Origin: Ferribacterium limneticum
GTDB lineage: Bacteria > Pseudomonadota > Gammaproteobacteria > Burkholderiales > Rhodocyclaceae
DNA length: 64,000 bases
NCBI RefSeq assembly: GCF_020510585.1
Contig: NZ_CP075190.1
Span: 3,408,001 to 3,472,000, forward strand
Reading direction: 5' to 3'
Below, one piece after another: positions 21,005 to 32,405 of the stretch; position 1 is the stretch's first letter, and every line of letters starts with the position of its first letter. A model generated the notes under the pieces. That model did not search any database. It saw only the letters and a program-made list of their open reading frames with translations, and was not told where the DNA came from. The position numbers and the translations under genes were made by a program.

Positions 21005-21190
21005 ATGTCCGACAACAAAGCTGTTGAAATCACCGCCCACGATCTGCCGCTGCACTGCCCGACGCCCAACGTCGCGCTGTGGAGCCAGCATCCGCGCGTC
21101 TTCCTCGACGTCCTGAAGACCGGGGAAGTGACCTGCCCGTACTGCTCGACCAAGTACGTCTTCACGGGCGAAGCGCCCAAGGGGCATTGA
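21005..21190 (+). CDS. zinc-finger CHCC-domain protein
   Basis: A 61-residue protein with a CxH/CxxC zinc site: LHCPTPNVALWSQHPRVFLD and VTCPYCSTKYVF. This pattern matches the small zf-CHCC proteins related to the NDUFS6 subunit of complex I. In betaproteobacteria such a gene commonly follows ilvE. An AGGGAGAAAACG site precedes the ATG. Role in the cell unclear. Confidence 0.85.
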   Translation: MSDNKAVEITAHDLPLHCPTPNVALWSQHPRVFLDVLKTGEVTCPYCSTKYVFTGEAPKGH

Positions 21191-21198
21191 TAGCTAGC

Positions 21199-21260
21199 AG
21201 GATCGAGGATCGAGTGAGCCGTGGCTTGCTGCTGACCACTCGATCCTAACTACTCGATCC
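21199..21260. repeat. nested inverted repeat of GGATCGAG words
   Basis: AGGATCGAGTG (21206-21216) pairs perfectly with CACTCGATCCT (21237-21247) around a 20-base loop. An outer pair, GGATCGAG near 21200 and CTCGATCC ending 21260, encloses it. No T run follows, so it is not a standard terminator. It fills the gap before waaF. Confidence 0.65.
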
Positions 21261-21264
21261 GCCA

Positions 21265-22275
21265 ATGAAGGCTCTCATCGTCGCCCCCTCCTGGATCGGC
21301 GACACGATCATGGCGCAGCCGCTGTTTGCGCGCCTGCACGCCAAACATCCCGGCCTCCAGCTCGACGCCATCGCCCCGCGCTGGGTAGCGCCCGTCCTGC
21401 ACCGTATGGCGGAAATCAGCGACGTCCTCGACAGCCCCTTCGGCCACGGCCAGCTGTCGCTCAAGCCGCGCTGGAAACTCGCCCGCCAGCTGGCTGCCCG
21501 CGGCTACGATGCCGTCTACGTCCTGCCCAATTCGCTCAAATCGGCGCTCTTGCCGTGGCTGGCCGGCATTCCGCAGCGCGTCGGCTTCACCGGTGAATCG
21601 CGTTACGGCCTGATCAACGTCCGCCATACGCTCGACAAGGCCGCCCTGCCGCTCATGGTCGAACGCTTTGCCCAACTGGCCGAAGCGCCGGGTCAGCCGC
21701 TGGGCCATTTCATTTTTAGGCCAAAAATCCGGTCGACCGTGGAAGACCAGCAAAAAGCCCTGGCCGAACTGGCCATCGAGCGCCCGGCCCGCGTCGTCGC
21801 CTTCTGCCCCGGCGCCGAGTACGGCCCGGCCAAACGCTGGCCGGCCGCCCACTTCGCCGCGCTGGCCAAAAAACTGGCCGAACAGGGCAGTGCCATCTGG
21901 CTCTTCGGCTCGCCCAAGGACCACGCCGTCGCCGAGGAAATCTCGCAACTCGCCCCCGGCCTGTGCCGCAACCTGTGCGGCGCCACCTCGCTGACGCAGG
22001 CCGTTGATCTGCTGGCCATGGCCGAACTGGTCGTCTGCAACGACTCCGGTTTGATGCACGTCGCCGCTGCCCTCGACCGGCCGATCGTCGCGCTCTACGG
22101 CTCATCGTCACCCGGCTTCACACCGCCGCTCTCCGACCGCGCCGACATCCTGAGCCTCAATCTCGAATGCAGCCCCTGCTTCAAGCGCGAATGCCCGCTC
22201 GGCCACTTCGATTGCCTCAACAAACTGCTCCCCGAGCAGGTCTTTGCCGCCTGCCAGAAAAGGATGACGCGATGA
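21265..22275 (+). CDS. waaF: lipopolysaccharide heptosyltransferase II
   Basis: A 336-residue family 9 glycosyltransferase that adds the second heptose to the lipopolysaccharide inner core on the cytoplasmic face of the inner membrane. The N-terminus MKALIVAPSWIGDTIMAQPL, FCPGAEYGPAKRWPA, and the ADP-heptose site VCNDSGLMHVAAAL are diagnostic. The stop overlaps the next start (ATGA). An in-sense copy of the dispersed motif at 21706-21745 encodes K-I-R-S-T-V-E. Confidence 0.96.
   Translation: MKALIVAPSWIGDTIMAQPLFARLHAKHPGLQLDAIAPRWVAPVLHRMAEISDVLDSPFGHGQLSLKPRWKLARQLAARGYDAVYVLPNSLKSALLPWLAGIPQRVGFTGESRYGLINVRHTLDKAALPLMVERFAQLAEAPGQPLGHFIFRPKIRSTVEDQQKALAELAIERPARVVAFCPGAEYGPAKRWPAAHFAALAKKLAEQGSAIWLFGSPKDHAVAEEISQLAPGLCRNLCGATSLTQAVDLLAMAELVVCNDSGLMHVAAALDRPIVALYGSSSPGFTPPLSDRADILSLNLECSPCFKRECPLGHFDCLNKLLPEQVFAACQKRMTR
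21706..21745 (+). repeat. dispersed motif copy inside waaF
   Basis: CATTTTTAGGCC, then AAAAATCCGGTCGACCGTGG. In sense with the gene, in the usual frame. Confidence 0.65.
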
Positions 22276-22703
22276 GCGGGCCGACCGTTTATGCCCTGCC
22301 CGACGACGTCGAACGCGCCTTTTACGAAGCCATCGTCGAGGGTGACGCTGACCGCATGATGCTGCTCTGGGCGGAAGACGACGAAACGCTATGCGTGCAT
22401 CCGACCGGCGTTCGCCTGCTCGGCCTGGTGCCCATCCGCGAAAGCTGGCGCAGCATCTTCGCCAACGCCCGCCTGCGCGTCCAGGCCGAACCCGTCGCCC
22501 ACTGGAACGGCACGATCATCGCCGTCCATCACCTGACCGAAATCCTCTTCGTCGGCGACGACCCCAACCCGCACGGCCCGCTCTACGTCACCCACGTCTA
22601 TGTCCGCGGCCCGCATGGCTGGCGCCTGGCCAGCCGCCATGCCTCGGCGGCCGACGACGGCCATCAAGCGATGGCCGAGGCCGTGCCGCACACCCTGCAT
22701 TGA
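22272..22703 (+). CDS. NTF2/SnoaL-like protein
   Basis: A 143-residue protein with an NTF2-like cone fold pattern: VERAFYEAIVEGDADRMMLL, then VHPTGVRLLG, IRESWRSIFA, and the strand-rich end VTHVYVRGPHGWRLASRHAS. Small DUF4440-type proteins of this kind are common, with varied roles. The start ATG at 22272 overlaps waaF, and its end overlaps the hydrolase gene, so it is translated between the two. Confidence 0.8.
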   Translation: MSGPTVYALPDDVERAFYEAIVEGDADRMMLLWAEDDETLCVHPTGVRLLGLVPIRESWRSIFANARLRVQAEPVAHWNGTIIAVHHLTEILFVGDDPNPHGPLYVTHVYVRGPHGWRLASRHASAADDGHQAMAEAVPHTLH

Positions 22704-23665
22704 AGCTGCCCAAGCCCTATCACGCACCGAGCTGGCTGCCCGGCGGACAGGCGCAAACCTTGTGGCCGCTGCTCATCAAGCCGCACCCGCTCAAATTGCG
22801 CCGCGAACGCTGGGAAACGCCCGATGGCGATTTCATCGACGTCGATCACCTTGACGGCCCAGCAAACTCGCCGCTACTTGTCCTTTTCCACGGCCTCGAA
22901 GGCAGCGCCCGCAGCCATTACGCCATCTCGACCGCTCACGCCTGCAAGGCCGCCGGTTGGCGTCTCGCCCTGCCACATTTTCGCGGCTGCTCGGGCGAAC
23001 TGAACCACCGGCCACGCGCCTACCATTCCGGCGACGCCGAAGAAATCGACTGGATCCTGCGCCGCCTGCACGCCGCCAACGGCGGCCGCAAGCTCCACGC
23101 CGCCGGCGTTTCGCTCGGCGGCAACGCCCTGCTCAAATGGGCCGGCGAATGTGGCGCGGCAGCTGGCGAACTGGTTACCGGCGTCGCCGCCTTCTGCGCC
23201 CCGCTCGACCTCGCCGCCTGCGGCAACCATCTGGCCAACGGTTTCAACCGAATCTACACCCGCCACTTCCTGACCACGCTCAAAGCCATTTCGGCCAGCC
23301 GCCTGCAGCAGTTCCCCGGCCTTTTCGACGAAACCCGCATGCGCCGGGCGATCAATCTCTACGAATTCGACGACGCGGTGACCGCCCCCATTCACGGCTT
23401 TGCCGGCGCTGACGATTACTGGCGACGCGCCTCGGCCAAACCCTGGCTGAAATCGATTGCCGTGCCGACGCTCACGGTCAACCCGAAAAATGACCCGTTT
23501 TTGCCATCACGCTATCTGCCGACGGCCGCCGAAGTCAGCCCCTTCGTCCGCCTCGAACAGCCCGAAAGCGGCGGACATGTGGGATTTGTCACAGGTTCTT
23601 TTCCGGGAAATCTGGACTGGCTACCGCAAAGGCTTTTACACTTCTTCCTTTTTGAAACGTCATAA
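22700..23665 (+). CDS. YheT-family alpha/beta hydrolase
   Basis: A 321-residue hydrolase. LLVLFHGLEGS forms the oxyanion region, AAGVSLGGNAL carries the nucleophile Ser, and ESGGHVGFV near the end carries the catalytic His. This layout is that of the YheT/EMB8 group, whose substrates are largely unknown. The likely start is a TTG at 22700, overlapping the NTF2-like stop (TTGA). An antisense copy of the dispersed motif at 23470-23502 encodes T-L-T-V-N-P-K-N. Confidence 0.88.
   Translation: MKLPKPYHAPSWLPGGQAQTLWPLLIKPHPLKLRRERWETPDGDFIDVDHLDGPANSPLLVLFHGLEGSARSHYAISTAHACKAAGWRLALPHFRGCSGELNHRPRAYHSGDAEEIDWILRRLHAANGGRKLHAAGVSLGGNALLKWAGECGAAAGELVTGVAAFCAPLDLAACGNHLANGFNRIYTRHFLTTLKAISASRLQQFPGLFDETRMRRAINLYEFDDAVTAPIHGFAGADDYWRRASAKPWLKSIAVPTLTVNPKNDPFLPSRYLPTAAEVSPFVRLEQPESGGHVGFVTGSFPGNLDWLPQRLLHFFLFETS
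23470..23502 (-). repeat. dispersed motif copy inside the YheT-like gene
   Basis: On the minus strand: CATTTTTCGGGTTGACCGTG. Antisense to the gene, in the T-V-N-P frame. Confidence 0.65.
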
Positions 23666-23767
23666 ACCCATGACATTCGGGCAAGGGGCGTTGGCGCACA
23701 GAGTTTGAAACAATATTCATGCACCATTCACACCTCCCCTAGCCGCAAACCTGACAACTGGACAACC

Positions 23768-25144
23768 ATGAGCCAACTTCCCGCTGAAATCTTCAAGGCC
23801 TACGACATTCGTGGCATCGTCAATAAATCGCTGACCGCCGACGTCGTCCGCCAGGTTGGTCACGCGCTCGGTTCGCTGGCCATCGAGCAAGGCCAGAAGG
23901 CCATTGCCGTCGGCCGTGATGGTCGCCTGTCCGGCCCCGAACTGGCCGGCGCGCTGATGGACGGCATCTGTGCCGCCGGCTGCGACGCCATCGACGTCGG
24001 CTGCGTGCCAACCCCGGTCACCTATTTCGCCGCCTACGAACTGGGCTGCCACTCCTGCGTCTCGGTCACCGGCAGCCACAACCCGCCGGACTACAACGGC
24101 CTCAAGATGGTCATCGGCGGCAACACGCTGGCCCTCGACGCCATCCAGGATCTCAAAAAGCGCATCGAAGCCGGCAACCTCAAGCACGGCCAGGGCAAGC
24201 GCAGCTCGGCCGACGTCCTCGGCGCCTACGTCGAAAAAATCGTCGGTGACGTCAAGCTGGCCCGCCCGATGAAGATCGTCATGGATTGCGGCAACGGCGT
24301 CGCCGGCGCGATCGCCCCGGAACTCTTCAAACGCCTCGGTTGCGAAATCGTGCCGCTGTTCTGCGAAGTCGATGGCAATTTCCCGAACCACCATCCGGAC
24401 CCGTCCAAGCCGGAAAACCTGGCCGACGTAATCAAGGCCCTCAAGGAAACCGACGCTGAAATCGGCATCGCCTTCGACGGCGACGGCGACCGCCTCGGCG
24501 TTGTCACCAAGGATGGCGAAATCATTTTCCCGGATCGCCAGCTCATGCTCTTCGCCGCCGACGTGCTGTCGCGCGTGCCCGGCGGCACAGTCATTTACGA
24601 CGTCAAATGCACGCGCCTGCTCGCTCCGTGGATTCGCCAGCATGGCGGCGTGCCGCTCATGTGGAACACCGGCCACGCGCTGGTCAAGGCCAAGCTGCGC
24701 GAAACCGGCGCCCCGCTGGCCGGTGAGATGTCCGGCCACACTTTCTTCAAGGAGCGCTGGTACGGCTTCGACGACGGCCTGTACACCGGCGCCCGCCTGC
24801 TCGAAATTCTCTCCCGCTCGGCCGATGCCAACGCGCCGCTGAAAGACCTGCCGAATTCCCCGTCGACCCCGGAACTCAATATCAAGATGGCCGAGGGCGA
24901 ACCGTTCACGCTGATCGACAAGCTGAAAGCCGGAGGCAAATTCAATGGCGCCGAGGAAATCATCACCATCGACGGCGTCCGCGTAGAATACGCAGATGGC
25001 TTCGGTCTGGCCCGCCCGTCGAACACGACACCGGTGGTGGTGCTGCGTTTCGAGGCCGATAACGCCGTCGCGCTCGAACGCATCCAGGCCGATTTCCGTC
25101 AGGCCCTCAATGCAGTCTGGCCGGGGATTCAACTGCCGTTCTAA
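23768..25144 (+). CDS. phosphomannomutase/phosphoglucomutase (AlgC type)
   Basis: A 458-residue phosphohexomutase making mannose-1-P or glucose-1-P for surface sugars. The phosphorylated Ser is residue 103 in TGSHNPPDYNG. The metal site is FDGDGDRLG. The sugar-specificity loop is GEMSGHTFFKERW, and the phosphate-binding site is LARPSNTTPVVVLRFE. The start MSQLPAEIFKAYDIRG is the usual one. The next gene follows nine bases later. Confidence 0.94.
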   Translation: MSQLPAEIFKAYDIRGIVNKSLTADVVRQVGHALGSLAIEQGQKAIAVGRDGRLSGPELAGALMDGICAAGCDAIDVGCVPTPVTYFAAYELGCHSCVSVTGSHNPPDYNGLKMVIGGNTLALDAIQDLKKRIEAGNLKHGQGKRSSADVLGAYVEKIVGDVKLARPMKIVMDCGNGVAGAIAPELFKRLGCEIVPLFCEVDGNFPNHHPDPSKPENLADVIKALKETDAEIGIAFDGDGDRLGVVTKDGEIIFPDRQLMLFAADVLSRVPGGTVIYDVKCTRLLAPWIRQHGGVPLMWNTGHALVKAKLRETGAPLAGEMSGHTFFKERWYGFDDGLYTGARLLEILSRSADANAPLKDLPNSPSTPELNIKMAEGEPFTLIDKLKAGGKFNGAEEIITIDGVRVEYADGFGLARPSNTTPVVVLRFEADNAVALERIQADFRQALNAVWPGIQLPF

Positions 25145-25153
25145 AGGAAACTC

Positions 25154-26404
25154 GTGAGCGAAAACGCCGCCGACCAGCTATTTCTAGGGCGACAGCCCAT
25201 CCTGGACCGCAATCAGCAGCTTTTCGCTTACGAACTGCTTTTCCGTAGCGGTAGCCGCAACTTCGCCGACATCACCTGCGGCGTGCAGGCTACCGCCACG
25301 GTCATCGCCAATGCTTTTACCGAGCTCGGCGTCGAGGCGGCGCTGGGCGAATATCGCGGCTTCATCAATGTCGATGAGGCCTTTCTGTTCAGCGACCTGC
25401 TCGAGTTGCTGCCGCGCCACGCCGTCGTTCTCGAAATCCTCGAAACCGTCCCGCCGACGCCGGCCGTCATCGAACGCTGCGTCGCCCTCAAAGCAGCCGG
25501 CTTTACGCTGGCGCTCGACGACGTCATCCAGCTTGAACCTGAATACGCTGAATTGCTGACGCTAGTCGAAATCGTCAAGGTCGATATCCAGCCGCTGTCA
25601 CGCATCCAGCTCATGCAACTGGTCATGAAGCTGAAGCCGATGGGCAAGCAATTGCTGGCCGAAAAAGTCGATTCGCGCGAGCAAATGGAACAGTGCCTGA
25701 AGCTCGGCTTCACGCTGTTCCAAGGCTACTACTTCGCCAAGCCAACTATCATTTCCGGCAAGAAGCTCGATCATTCGCAGATTTCGCTCATGAAACTCAT
25801 GGGCCTGCTACTCGGCGATGCACCAACATCGGAAATCGAAACAGCGCTCAAGCCCGAACCCGGCCTGACCATCAATCTGCTGCGCATGACCAACTCGGTC
25901 GGCTCGGGCAGCAGCGAAAAAATCACCTCGCTCGGCCACGCCATCACCGTCCTGGGCCGCCGCCAACTGCAACGCTGGCTGCAACTGCTGGTCTTCTCGG
26001 CCGGCAACCCGAGCGGCACGAGCAACCCGCTGCTCCTCCTGTCCGCCACCCGCGGCCGACTCATGGAACTGCTGGCCGGCAAATTGCAGCCGGGCGACAT
26101 CGGCTTTGCCGACCAGGCCTTCATGGCCGGCATCATGTCGCTGATGCCAGCACTGGTCGGCCAGCCCATCGCCGAGATCGTTGCCCCGCTGGGCCTGACC
26201 GCCAATGTGCGCGACGCTCTGTGCGCCGGCAGCGGCTCGCTGGGCGCCCTGCTCCGCCTGGCCGAAAGCAGCGAATCAGGCGATATTTCCGGGTTGACCA
26301 TAGCCCTCGGCGAATTGCCGGGTCTCAGCCCGAAAGCGCTGAACCACGCCCAGACGCAAGCGCTGCAATGGTCCAACAGCATCGGTCAGGAAGCAGCGGC
26401 GTAG
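25154..26404 (+). CDS. EAL-HDOD (YuxH-type) signalling protein
   Basis: A 416-residue protein with GTG start. Residues about 10-200 form an EAL-like domain (FAYELLFRSG, INVDEAFL, LALDDVIQL, EIVKVDIQPL, FQGYYFAKP). The rest is an HDOD domain (LLRMTNSVGSG, ITVLGRRQLQRWLQLL). Several residues needed for c-di-GMP hydrolysis by true EAL enzymes appear replaced (for example LALDDV in place of DDFGTG). It may therefore sense or scaffold instead of cleaving. In-sense motif copy at 26281-26305. Confidence 0.88.
   Translation: MSENAADQLFLGRQPILDRNQQLFAYELLFRSGSRNFADITCGVQATATVIANAFTELGVEAALGEYRGFINVDEAFLFSDLLELLPRHAVVLEILETVPPTPAVIERCVALKAAGFTLALDDVIQLEPEYAELLTLVEIVKVDIQPLSRIQLMQLVMKLKPMGKQLLAEKVDSREQMEQCLKLGFTLFQGYYFAKPTIISGKKLDHSQISLMKLMGLLLGDAPTSEIETALKPEPGLTINLLRMTNSVGSGSSEKITSLGHAITVLGRRQLQRWLQLLVFSAGNPSGTSNPLLLLSATRGRLMELLAGKLQPGDIGFADQAFMAGIMSLMPALVGQPIAEIVAPLGLTANVRDALCAGSGSLGALLRLAESSESGDISGLTIALGELPGLSPKALNHAQTQALQWSNSIGQEAAA
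26281..26305 (+). repeat. dispersed motif copy inside the EAL-HDOD gene
   Basis: GATATTTCCGGGTTGACCAT; in sense, read I-S-G-L-T-I-A. Confidence 0.55.
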
Positions 26405-26499
26405 GTAGCGCTGACCGTTACAAAAAGGCGACAGCTCCCGCACAAACACGGGCGGGCACTCGTCTACAATTGCCTCATTTTCACCACGTGAGCCAGACC

Positions 26500-26814
26500 A
26501 TGGACAGCACCCGGCACAACCCTCAGTTTCGCCAAGGCACCCCGCCCGGCCCATTGGCCAAGCTGGCGGCCTTCGTTCTGAGCGCGGCCTTCATGGTGCT
26601 GGCTTTCATGTTTTCGTTGGTCGCCCTGGCCGTTGTCGCCGTTCTCGGCGTGGCGCTGGGCGGCTGGCTATGGTGGAAAACGCGCACGCTTCGCAAGCAG
26701 ATGCAGCAAATGCGCGAAGCCCAGCAAACGGGTTTTGATCAACCGACGCGTGGCGATCAGGTAATCGAGGGTGAATTTATCCGCGAAGTACCGCCCGATC
26801 AGCGCCTTCCGTAG
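26500..26814 (+). CDS. small membrane protein
   Basis: A 104-residue protein starting MDSTRHNPQFRQGTPPGP. One long hydrophobic stretch (about 25-65) could form two helices, followed by a basic WWKTRTLRKQMQQMREA and an acidic tail GDQVIEGEFIREV. Function unknown; similar short proteins with an 'IEGEFI' tail occur in beta- and gammaproteobacteria. It converges on the next gene with no gap. Confidence 0.7.
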   Translation: MDSTRHNPQFRQGTPPGPLAKLAAFVLSAAFMVLAFMFSLVALAVVAVLGVALGGWLWWKTRTLRKQMQQMREAQQTGFDQPTRGDQVIEGEFIREVPPDQRLP

Positions 26815-27113
26815 TCAGCGCATCTTCGGATTGAGCGAGCCGCGGTTGTAATCCTTGTCGCCGGGCATCACTGTCCGGCCGACACCAAATAGACCGCCCT
26901 GCCCAGCGGCCGGGCGGGCCTTGTTTTCCGGATACTCAGCGGCGACTTTCTGCGCCTCGGCCGCCATCGCGGCATCGACAAACTCCCAGCGACCATTCGG
27001 GAAAAGACGCACTTTTTTCCCGTCGACCGTAGCAGCCTCGAGCGGCGTGCGGTCGAGTTCGGCGGCGAAGCCCTGTCCCGCCGCCAAGACCAGCATCAGC
27101 GCAAAAGCCGCTT

Positions 27114-27117
<4 letters not shown>
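26815..27117 (-). CDS. secreted hypothetical protein downstream of alaS
   Basis: A 100-residue protein with a signal peptide ([20 protein letters not shown], cleavage near FAA-EL). The mature part has a short beta segment with [20 protein letters not shown] and a Gly-rich end. It is likely periplasmic; function unknown. The ATG overlaps the alaS stop, so it is co-translated with alaS. The strand segment T-V-D-G-K-K is encoded by an antisense copy of the dispersed motif (27010-27042). Confidence 0.75.
27010..27042 (+). repeat. dispersed motif copy inside the small secreted-protein gene
   Basis: CTTTTTTCCCGTCGACCGTA; antisense to the gene, in the same frame as the other antisense copies. Confidence 0.6.
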
Positions 27118-29735
<2,618 letters not shown>

Positions 29736-29840
29736 AAGCTGGCGGCCTTCAAGGCGTTGAATTCGGAATCCGTGATTTTAACGCAGGTGCGGCAGGAACT
29801 TGAGCCCCCGAAAAAGGATTCAACTCGGGTTTCAAAACGG

Positions 29841-29876
29841 GCTTCAATTTTGGCCCTTTTTTCCGGTTGACCGCAG
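29841..29876 (+). repeat. dispersed motif copy between genes
   Basis: TTCAATTTTGGCCC, T tract, then TTCCGGTTGACCGCAG. It lies between alaS and the next terminator. The rest of 29736-29885 shows nothing else. Confidence 0.8.
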
Positions 29877-29885
29877 AAATGAAAA

Positions 29886-29903
29886 ACCCGCCAATTGGCG
29901 GGT
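29886..29903 (-). terminator. intrinsic terminator of the 29925-30278 gene
   Basis: Perfect stem ACCCGCC-AATT-GGCGGGT. On the minus strand a T run follows (A run 29882-29886). Confidence 0.85.
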
Positions 29904-29924
29904 CTCATCGGCTGCCGAGAGCAA

Positions 29925-30278
29925 TCAACGGCGGCGCGGACGGTCAACCCGGCCGTTGTGGTTGAAATCGTGCTGGCGGTCGTGCTTTTGTGCGTAGATG
30001 CGGCGGCTCTGGACTTCCTGCGCCTGATGCAGGCGGGCCCGCTCACCGCGGGTCACGACGCCGTCGGACTTGGCGCGGTTTTCCATGTTGTCGACATGCT
30101 GCTGGCCCCGATCCAGACGGTTGGCTTCGCGCTGGGTCAGACTGCCGGAAGCGACGCCCTGATCGATGCGCTGTTCCTGATTGGCCTGACGCTGATCGAC
30201 ACGCGGCGTGTTGGCCTGGGCGAAGGCCAGGGCGGGCAGAACAAGGGAAAGTACGGCGATGGTCTTGATGATTTTCAT
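29925..30278 (-). CDS. secreted basic hypothetical protein
   Basis: A 117-residue protein with a signal peptide (MKIIKTIAVLSLVLPALAFA, cleavage near AFA-QA). The mature part is hydrophilic, Arg/Gln-rich and repetitive: RVDQRQANQEQRIDQG, SGSLTQREANRLDRGQQ. It ends DFNHNGRVDRPRRR, a DxNxxGxxD-like loop that resembles a calcium-binding turn. An AGGAGAAAATC site fixes the start. Small proteins of this type recur in betaproteobacteria; function unknown. Confidence 0.75.
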   Translation of the reverse strand: MKIIKTIAVLSLVLPALAFAQANTPRVDQRQANQEQRIDQGVASGSLTQREANRLDRGQQHVDNMENRAKSDGVVTRGERARLHQAQEVQSRRIYAQKHDRQHDFNHNGRVDRPRRR

Positions 30279-30342
30279 GATTTTCTCCTGGTATTTAGGG
30301 CGAACTCCCTGAACGTCATTAGAAAATATTCCGGCGCAAAAA

Positions 30343-31086
30343 TCAGCCGCGCAAATGCAAGCCTTTGTAAGCACTTGTTTCCGCGACGAAGAGGTCGAGG
30401 CGATCGGTAAATATGGCGCTGACGCCACGCTCGAACAGCGATTCTGCGGCTTTTTTCGTGTTGACCGTGTAACACAGCACGGGAATGCCATTGGCCTGCG
30501 CCTCGGCCAGCACATCGTCGCTCAAATGCCTGGCAGCGCAATGCAGGGTAACCGCTCGCAGACGCCGCACCACGGCCAGCCAGTCGGCCGGCACCCGTTC
30601 GAAGAGCACGCCGCGCGGAATCTGTGGCGCCAGATCGCGGGCAATTTCGAGCGCCTCCAGCGAAAACGACGAGATCAGCGGCTGCACCGTGGCGCCCTGC
30701 CACAGGCCGGTGCTCAGGCGAGCCACCGTTTCCGCCGTCTGGCGCTCGAGCCCCGCCGCCGGCTTGATCTCGACATTGGCCAGCAGGCCATATTCGCGGC
30801 AGGCGGCAACCGCATCGGCATAACAGGGAACCCGCTCGCCATCGCCGGCATCCAGCGCAAAGAGTTGCGCATCGGGCGTCTCGCCGACCAAGCCCTGGCC
30901 ATTCGTCGTCCGCTCCAGCGTTTCGTCGTGAATGAGCACGGGCGTGCCATCGCCGGACAACATGACATCAAACTCGACCGCCGAAAAGCCCATCCGACCC
31001 GCCAGCCGGATACCGGCCAGCGTATTTTCCGGGGCCAGCGCCCCGCCACCGCGATGACCAATCCAGCGCGGCAGCGGGAAATTCAT
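30343..31086 (-). CDS. ugpQ: glycerophosphodiester phosphodiesterase
   Basis: A 247-residue TIM-barrel enzyme that cleaves glycerophosphodiesters to glycerol-3-phosphate and an alcohol. The signature is GHRGGGALAPENTLAG with catalytic His-Arg, VEFDVMLSGDGTPVLIHDETL with Glu-Asp and the second His, and NVEIKP. There is no signal peptide, so it is cytosolic like UgpQ. The start shares one base with the ugpB stop. An antisense motif copy at 30446-30472 encodes Y-T-V-N-T-K-K. Confidence 0.93.
   Translation of the reverse strand: MNFPLPRWIGHRGGGALAPENTLAGIRLAGRMGFSAVEFDVMLSGDGTPVLIHDETLERTTNGQGLVGETPDAQLFALDAGDGERVPCYADAVAACREYGLLANVEIKPAAGLERQTAETVARLSTGLWQGATVQPLISSFSLEALEIARDLAPQIPRGVLFERVPADWLAVVRRLRAVTLHCAARHLSDDVLAEAQANGIPVLCYTVNTKKAAESLFERGVSAIFTDRLDLFVAETSAYKGLHLRG
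30446..30472 (+). repeat. dispersed motif copy inside ugpQ
   Basis: GGCTTTTTTCGTGTTGACCG; antisense to the gene. Confidence 0.5.
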
Positions 31087-32393
31087 CAGAAGGGCTGCGC
31101 CTTCTTCAACAGCGGTTTGGCGCCGAGTAGCGCATTGCCGCGGCTGACCGCGGTATCGAGCGCCGCCTTGGCCGGCTTCTTGTCTTCCCAGACGGCTTCC
31201 ATCTCTTCGTCGGTAATGATGCGCACCGGGTCAATGTTGGCGACACGCACGGCCGGCTTGCTGCCATTGCCTTTGAGCGAGGCGTAGGCAATTTCCAGCG
31301 TCTTGTCGTCATCCTTGAGCAGCTTGCTGTGCGCGGCGGCACGGGCGACCGAGGTCATCGGCAGACCACCGTAGACGCGGACCATTTCCAGCTGCATTTC
31401 CGGCGACAGCATGAAACTGACGAATTTCGCCGCCTGCTTGTACTGCGCCGGCGTCCGACCGGCGCCGACCCACAGCGAAGCACCATCAGCCAGCGACGAC
31501 TGGCGACCGCCATAGACATCGTCGTGATACGGCAGCGCTGCGACGCCCAACTCGACACCCTTGGCATCGCGAAAATCGACATGTTCGCGCGAATCGGTGG
31601 TGATCATCGCGCACTCGCCCTCGTGGAACTTGGCGCTGGCTTCGTTGCGACGACCGAACAGCTTGAAGTAATTGGCCTTGCTCCAGGTTGCCATCATCGC
31701 CAGGTGCTTGACCTGCGGCAGGCCATTGAAGGTCAGTAGCCCCTTCTCGGTAGCCGCCGGCACACCCGAGATGGCGCTGACGTTATCGACGTGCACCCAG
31801 ACCGGCCACGACGAAGTGTAGGGGCAGGCGTAGCCGGCATCCTGCAGCTTGTCGAGCATGCCCTGCATTTCAAACCAGGTCTTCGGCGGCTGCTCGGGAT
31901 CCAGCTTGGCCTTGCGGAAAGCGTTCTTGTTGTAGAACAGCACCGGGGTCGAATAAAGCACCGGCAGGGCAACGACTTTGCCCTTGGCATCGACTGCACC
32001 GGCCTTCAGATCACCCGACAGCTCGCCGAACTTGAGTGGCTGACCGGCCTTGGCCATCATGTCGTGCAGGGGCACAAAGGCCTTGGGCTGACTCAGGACA
32101 TCGCTCATGTCATAACGGCGCATCAGGTTAAGCACCGCCGGCTTGTCGCCCTTTTCCAGGCGCACCAGCTTCAAGGTACTGCCCGACTCCTTGTTGAAGC
32201 GGTCGATAATTGCCTGCAAACGCTCCTCACCGGCCGGGCCAAAATTGTGGGCCAATTCGAATTCGGCAGAAACCGTCGGCGTAGCCGCCGGCTTGGCCGC
32301 AGGCTTGACCGCCTTGGCTGGCTTGGCCTGCACGACAGAACAGGCCAGGGCCAGTGTAATGGCGACGGTCAGGGGACGAATGCAATACGACAT
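31086..32393 (-). CDS. ugpB: glycerol-3-phosphate-type ABC transporter binding protein
   Basis: A 435-residue periplasmic binding protein with a signal peptide (about 1-23, VVQA-KP). The mature start EFELAHNFGPAGEERLQAII and the C-terminal region with GGLPMTSVARAA and NGNGSKP-like turns resemble UgpB, which binds glycerol-3-phosphate and its diesters. The matching permease and ATPase genes are absent; only ugpQ follows, overlapping by one base. It may serve a transporter encoded elsewhere. Substrate is by family resemblance. Confidence 0.8.
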   Translation of the reverse strand: MSYCIRPLTVAITLALACSVVQAKPAKAVKPAAKPAATPTVSAEFELAHNFGPAGEERLQAIIDRFNKESGSTLKLVRLEKGDKPAVLNLMRRYDMSDVLSQPKAFVPLHDMMAKAGQPLKFGELSGDLKAGAVDAKGKVVALPVLYSTPVLFYNKNAFRKAKLDPEQPPKTWFEMQGMLDKLQDAGYACPYTSSWPVWVHVDNVSAISGVPAATEKGLLTFNGLPQVKHLAMMATWSKANYFKLFGRRNEASAKFHEGECAMITTDSREHVDFRDAKGVELGVAALPYHDDVYGGRQSSLADGASLWVGAGRTPAQYKQAAKFVSFMLSPEMQLEMVRVYGGLPMTSVARAAAHSKLLKDDDKTLEIAYASLKGNGSKPAVRVANIDPVRIITDEEMEAVWEDKKPAKAALDTAVSRGNALLGAKPLLKKAQPF

Positions 32394-32405
32394 GAATACT
32401 CCAGC

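Noticed and set aside
23717..25132. 471-codon minus-strand frame opposite the phosphomannomutase gene
   Set aside because: The mutase carries all catalytic motifs; the antisense frame has none.
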